Positions 6,635-8,849 of a stretch of DNA of 8,849 bases are shown piece by piece. Each line of letters begins with the position of its first letter. The first letter of the stretch is position 1. The stretch covers positions 1 to 8,849 of the forward strand of contig NZ_QSDY01000071.1 in the NCBI RefSeq assembly GCF_003463825.1, read 5' to 3'. The DNA is from Veillonella sp. AM51-8BH (GTDB lineage Bacteria; Bacillota; Negativicutes; Veillonellales; Veillonellaceae). The notes below the pieces were generated by a model that saw nothing but the letters and a program-made list of their open reading frames with translations, was not told the DNA's origin and did no database searches. The translations under genes and the position numbers were made by a program.

Positions 6635-7564
6635 TTATAGTTTGTTGGAAGAACCCAATACATTTTTAATTTTGTGAGCTACCATGCCTTTAATAGCATC
6701 ACGAGCAGGTCCTAAGTATTTACGAGGGTCAAATTCGGATGGATTTTGAGCCAAGTATTCACGTACAGATGCAGTCATTGCAAGGCGAAGATCTGTATCG
6801 ATGTTGATTTTGCAAACTGCCATTTGAGCTGCTTTGCGAAGCATTTCTTCAGGTACGCCTTGTGCACCAGGAATGTTGCCACCAAATTCGTTACATTTTG
6901 CTACGAATTCAGGCAATACGGAGGATGCACCATGCAATACGATAGGGAAGTCAGGCAACAATTCGCCAACTTTTTTCAAACGATCGAAGTCGAGGTAAGG
7001 GTCGCCTTTGAATTTATAAGCGCCGTGGCTAGTACCAATAGCAATTGCTAAGGAGTCTACGCCTGTAAGATGTACGAATTCAGCAGCTTGTTCTGGATCT
7101 GTGAAGCGAGCATCTGCATCAGATACGTTTACATCATCTTCAACGCCAGCCAAACGGCCTAGTTCTGCTTCTACTACAACGCCATGAGCGTGAGCATATT
7201 CAACAACTTGTTTAGTGATTTTTACGTTTTCATCAAAGTCATGGTGAGATGCGTCGATCATAACGGATGTGAAACCACCATCTACACAGTCTTTACAGAT
7301 TTCAAAGGAATCGCCGTGATCAAGGTGAAGAGCGATAGGTAAATTGCTGTCTTCAAGAGCTGCTTCTACGAGTTTTACAAGGTAAATATGTTTAGCATAT
7401 TTACGAGCGCCTGCAGATACTTGCAAGATAAGAGGGGATTGTTCCTCTTTAGCAGCATCTACGATACCTTGTACGATTTCCATGTTGTTTACATTGAAAG
7501 CGCCAACAGCATAGCCGCCTTCATAGGCTTTTTTGAACATTTCTGTAGTAGTAACTAATGGCAT
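6635..7564 (-). CDS. fba: Class II fructose-1,6-bisphosphate aldolase
   Basis: This cytoplasmic zinc enzyme reversibly splits fructose-1,6-bisphosphate into dihydroxyacetone phosphate and glyceraldehyde-3-phosphate in glycolysis and gluconeogenesis. I chose the ATG at 7564 (309 residues) because AAGGAGGA sits 4 bases upstream. An in-frame ATG at 7594 has no such site and would add ten residues foreign to the family. Visible motifs are LHLDHG (79-84; catalytic Asp82, zinc ligand His83), the following DASHHDFDENV (104-114), EAELG (132-136; Glu134), GTSHG (177-181; zinc His180), LHGASS (210-215; zinc His211) and the phosphate-binding NIDTD (254-258). All key residues are intact and the length is typical. 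It is the first gene of a two-gene transcript with the flippase and has a long leader of about 118 bases. A class II tagatose-bisphosphate aldolase is the main alternative; length and motifs favour fba. Confidence 0.95.
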   Translation of the reverse strand: MPLVTTTEMFKKAYEGGYAVGAFNVNNMEIVQGIVDAAKEEQSPLILQVSAGARKYAKHIYLVKLVEAALEDSNLPIALHLDHGDSFEICKDCVDGGFTSVMIDASHHDFDENVKITKQVVEYAHAHGVVVEAELGRLAGVEDDVNVSDADARFTDPEQAAEFVHLTGVDSLAIAIGTSHGAYKFKGDPYLDFDRLKKVGELLPDFPIVLHGASSVLPEFVAKCNEFGGNIPGAQGVPEEMLRKAAQMAVCKINIDTDLRLAMTASVREYLAQNPSEFDPRKYLGPARDAIKGMVAHKIKNVLGSSNKL

Positions 7565-7568
7565 GTTG

Positions 7569-7576
7569 TCCTCCTT
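7569..7576 (-). promoter_or_regulatory. Strong ribosome binding site that fixes the fba start
   Basis: AAGGAGGA on the minus strand, followed by CAAC and ATG at 7564. It is the best Shine-Dalgarno match in the window. It lies inside the longer open frame that begins at 7594 and so argues against that earlier start. Confidence 0.85.
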
Positions 7577-7617
7577 GGCCATAGGGCCTGTCATATCATG
7601 TTATTAATACGGTGACT

Positions 7618-7657
7618 GCTAGTATTTCTAGCACATATGAGCTAGATAAAAAACTAG
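7618..7657 (-). promoter_or_regulatory. Candidate structured leader element of fba (four CTAG boxes)
   Basis: CTAG occurs at 7619-7622, 7628-7631, 7642-7645 and 7654-7657. In the minus-strand transcript, 7641-7645 can pair with 7628-7632 around a central CATATG, an 18-base imperfect palindrome with one A-A mismatch. Alternatively 7628-7632 can pair with 7618-7622 around a 5-base loop. The two hairpins use the same bases and exclude each other. The element sits in the untranslated leader, about 55-95 bases before the fba start. A DNA operator is an equal alternative; no known riboswitch class is recognised. Confidence 0.4.
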
Positions 7658-7688
7658 TGTTATTGCAATCATATATCAATTCAAGTTA

Positions 7689-7718
7689 AGTATATCAAGA
7701 AACACTATAAAGGGCCAA
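7689..7718 (-). promoter_or_regulatory. Candidate fba promoter with extended -10
   Basis: On the minus strand TTGGCC (7718-7713), an 18-base spacer and TATACT (7694-7689) are preceded by TGA (7697-7695), giving a TG-extended -10. The predicted start is near 7682, which leaves a leader of about 118 bases. The sequence TTGATATACTTAA at 7698-7686 is identical to one upstream of the hydrolase gene. Confidence 0.5.
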
Positions 7719-7737
7719 TATTTTTTGTATAACTTAT

Positions 7738-7763
7738 GCATAAAATTCGTCAAATTTTATAGC
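7738..7763. other. AT-rich inverted repeat between the RluA gene and the fba promoter
   Basis: ATAAAATT (7740-7747) and AATTTTAT (7753-7760) are perfect inverted arms around a 5-base loop. With one bulged A (7761) the pairing extends by GC/GC at both ends. No T-run follows on the minus strand, so it is a poor terminator for the RluA gene. It lies about 20 bases upstream of the fba -35, where a regulator could bind. The rest of the spacer 7595-7816 shows nothing else I can name. Confidence 0.35.
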
Positions 7764-7816
7764 CCATGTGGGTTAATTTTTATGTATTAGTGTTTTTTTA
7801 GTAAATATTGATTACC

Positions 7817-8715
7817 TTAGTAGGTCAGTAATGCCTTCATATCCGATGGTATTGGTGCCTGTAGTTCTAACCATTCATCTGTCATGGGATGGTAAAAGCT
7901 AACGCGTGATGCATGAAGTGCTTGGCGTCCAATATAATTTAAATGCCCACCATATAAATCATCTCCCGCCAGGGATATCCCAGTTGAGATAGATGGACAC
8001 GAATTTGATGGGTTCGCCCTGTATGTAACAAACATTGAACATGAGTGAAGTATTGGTCTACCATATTTTGACTAATGGCATTACTACCAAGAACCGTTAT
8101 ATCTGTGTGAGCTGGTTTACCTTCGCTTGTACAACAACGCTCGATAATACTACCTGGTTTACGTCCGATAGGCCACTGAATGCTTATAGAATTAGCAGGT
8201 AATTGACCTTCTACAATAGCATCGTAGTTTTTATGAAAATGAGTTCGCTTTTTATCAAACGCATGTTGTACTACAGATGTTTTTGCGATGATAACAATGC
8301 CAGAGGTATCCTTATCCAATCGATGAACCGGATGAAAATCATAATGCTGATTTGTCTCTTGATAGTAATGTAGAACACCATTTGCTAAGGTATGATCTCG
8401 TACCGTAGATGTGGGATGCATGAGTACACCAGCCTCCTTGTTGATAACTAGAATATACTCATCTTCGTAGACAATATCCAGATCCATAGGGCTTAGACTA
8501 AATTCTTGCTCTGGTGTCAATTTCATAACGAGATGGTCACCACCATGTACTAGGGTGTTCCACGTAGCAGCATTGCCATTTACTGTTATGATACCGTCAT
8601 TTCGCAATCGCCGTCTCATACGTTGTGAAATATGCTGTTGTTTTATAATATGATTCATAGACTGCGTATGTACGCCAGAATCTACAATCAAGTCGATTAT
8701 CGTTGCTGTTTTCAT
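7817..8715 (-). pseudogene. RluA-family 23S rRNA/tRNA pseudouridine synthase, single-base frameshift
   Basis: The enzyme family isomerises uridine to pseudouridine in structured RNA. Counting from ATG 8715, an S4-like RNA-binding region covers about 18-65 (MNHIIKQQHISQRMRRRL). The catalytic motif HRLDKDTSG is at 121-129 with Asp124, and the C-terminal motif HTGRTHQIRVHLSQLGYP is at 231-248. Immediately after GYP the frame runs into ten unrelated residues and a stop at 7939-7941. The expected continuation LAGDDLYGG appears in the next frame and stays open to 7817. Restoring one base at the CCC run (plus-strand GGG 7972-7974) gives an uninterrupted protein of 299 residues, a normal family length. 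There is no other lesion, so it is either a recent mutation or a sequencing error. The start at 8715 is chosen on N-terminal homology and promoter position; an open frame extending to 8802 adds 29 unconserved residues encoded partly by a DNA repeat. Confidence 0.88.
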
Positions 8716-8722
8716 AGATAAT

Positions 8723-8731
8723 ATTATATCA
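8723..8731 (-). promoter_or_regulatory. Perfect extended -10 promoter of the RluA gene, implying a leaderless transcript
   Basis: TGA followed by TATAAT on the minus strand (8731-8729, 8728-8723) matches the TGnTATAAT consensus fully. The expected start falls at 8716 or 8715, exactly at the ATG at 8715. The -35 region (TTCTTC at 17 bases) is poor and coincides with the edge of the adjacent palindrome. No Shine-Dalgarno sequence precedes the ATG. Confidence 0.55.
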
Positions 8732-8740
8732 AATAAATAA

Positions 8741-8826
8741 TGGATGAAGAATTTTTCATCCTTTGTTGTTTTTCTGAGGTCTATGGATGAAGAATTTTTC
8801 ATCCTTTGTTGTTTTTCTGAGGTCTA
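8741..8826. repeat. Perfect 43-base tandem duplication, each copy with a 20-base palindrome
   Basis: Bases 8741-8783 and 8784-8826 are identical. Each copy holds a palindrome (8742-8761 and 8785-8804) with arms GGATGAA and TTCATCC and only one G-T non-Watson-Crick pair inside. On the plus strand each is followed by TTTGTTGTTTTT. The inner palindrome covers roughly -26 to -45 of the predicted RluA promoter. It could be a duplicated operator, or a terminator for a gene to the right. A further TATACT (minus, 8835-8830) near the window end may be another -10, but its -35 would lie outside the window. Confidence 0.92.
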
Positions 8827-8849
8827 TATAGTATAATTTAAGTTAATAA

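Noticed and set aside
7565..7594. ATG at 7594 as the fba start
   Set aside because: It has no Shine-Dalgarno sequence, adds residues absent from the family, and overlaps the strong ribosome site of the ATG at 7564.
7762..7775. GCCCATGTGGGT hairpin as terminator of the RluA gene
   Set aside because: Only about four base pairs form with a minimal loop, and no T-run follows on the minus strand.
7964..7980. Programmed -1 frameshift site in the RluA gene
   Set aside because: The sequence at the shift (ATATCCC on the minus strand) does not match a slippery heptamer, and losing a conserved C-terminus by default would be unusual; an indel is simpler.
7817..8035. Separate small 72-residue minus-strand gene
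   Set aside because: Its sequence from LAGDDLYGG onward is the missing C-terminus of the RluA enzyme in a shifted frame, not an independent gene.
8716..8802. N-terminal extension of the RluA protein from ATG 8802
   Set aside because: The extra residues are encoded by the 43-base DNA repeat and the promoter, are not conserved in the family, and the ATG has no properly spaced ribosome site.

Overview
The window is a low-GC bacterial chromosome segment with ordinary housekeeping and transport genes. The protein sequences (class II fructose-bisphosphate aldolase, a SpoVB-type flippase, an AEC carrier, a C26-family glutamine amidotransferase-like hydrolase) and the AT-rich spacers suit the Firmicutes lineage. 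My best guess is a Negativicutes organism such as Veillonella; that is recognition by eye, not a database match. No phage, plasmid, insertion sequence, CRISPR array, rRNA or tRNA is visible, and no new multi-gene system is evident.

Layout from left to right. Positions 1-112 hold a two-unit tandem repeat of period 52, cut by the window edge. Next is a minus-strand pair, a C26 gamma-glutamyl hydrolase (1433-2176) followed 12 bases later by an APC amino-acid permease (113-1420). A 262-base divergent spacer (2177-2438) carries a perfect 24-base tandem duplication and candidate promoters in both directions. On the plus strand come an AEC-family carrier (2439-3476) with its own terminator, then an unrecognised exported protein of 464 residues (start corrected to 3602) with a good promoter. 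A strong bidirectional terminator (5026-5074) separates this from the minus-strand pair fba (6635-7564, start corrected) and a SpoVB-like flippase (5075-6631), whose start lies 3 bases after the fba stop. The last gene is an RluA-type pseudouridine synthase (7817-8715, minus) broken by one apparent single-base deletion.

How the genes may work together: the hydrolase can release amino acids or amines from gamma-glutamyl compounds while the permease moves an amino acid, so the pair looks like a small nitrogen-scavenging operon. The AEC carrier probably moves an organic acid. Aldolase serves glycolysis or gluconeogenesis; its link to a lipid-linked sugar flippase is by shared transcript, not by an obvious pathway.

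The less ordinary content is at the edges of genes. There are three separate short tandem duplications in noncoding DNA (periods 52, 24 and 43). TG-extended -10 elements recur. The RluA gene has a predicted leaderless start. The fba leader carries four CTAG boxes that could form mutually exclusive hairpins. The RluA gene itself is frameshifted.
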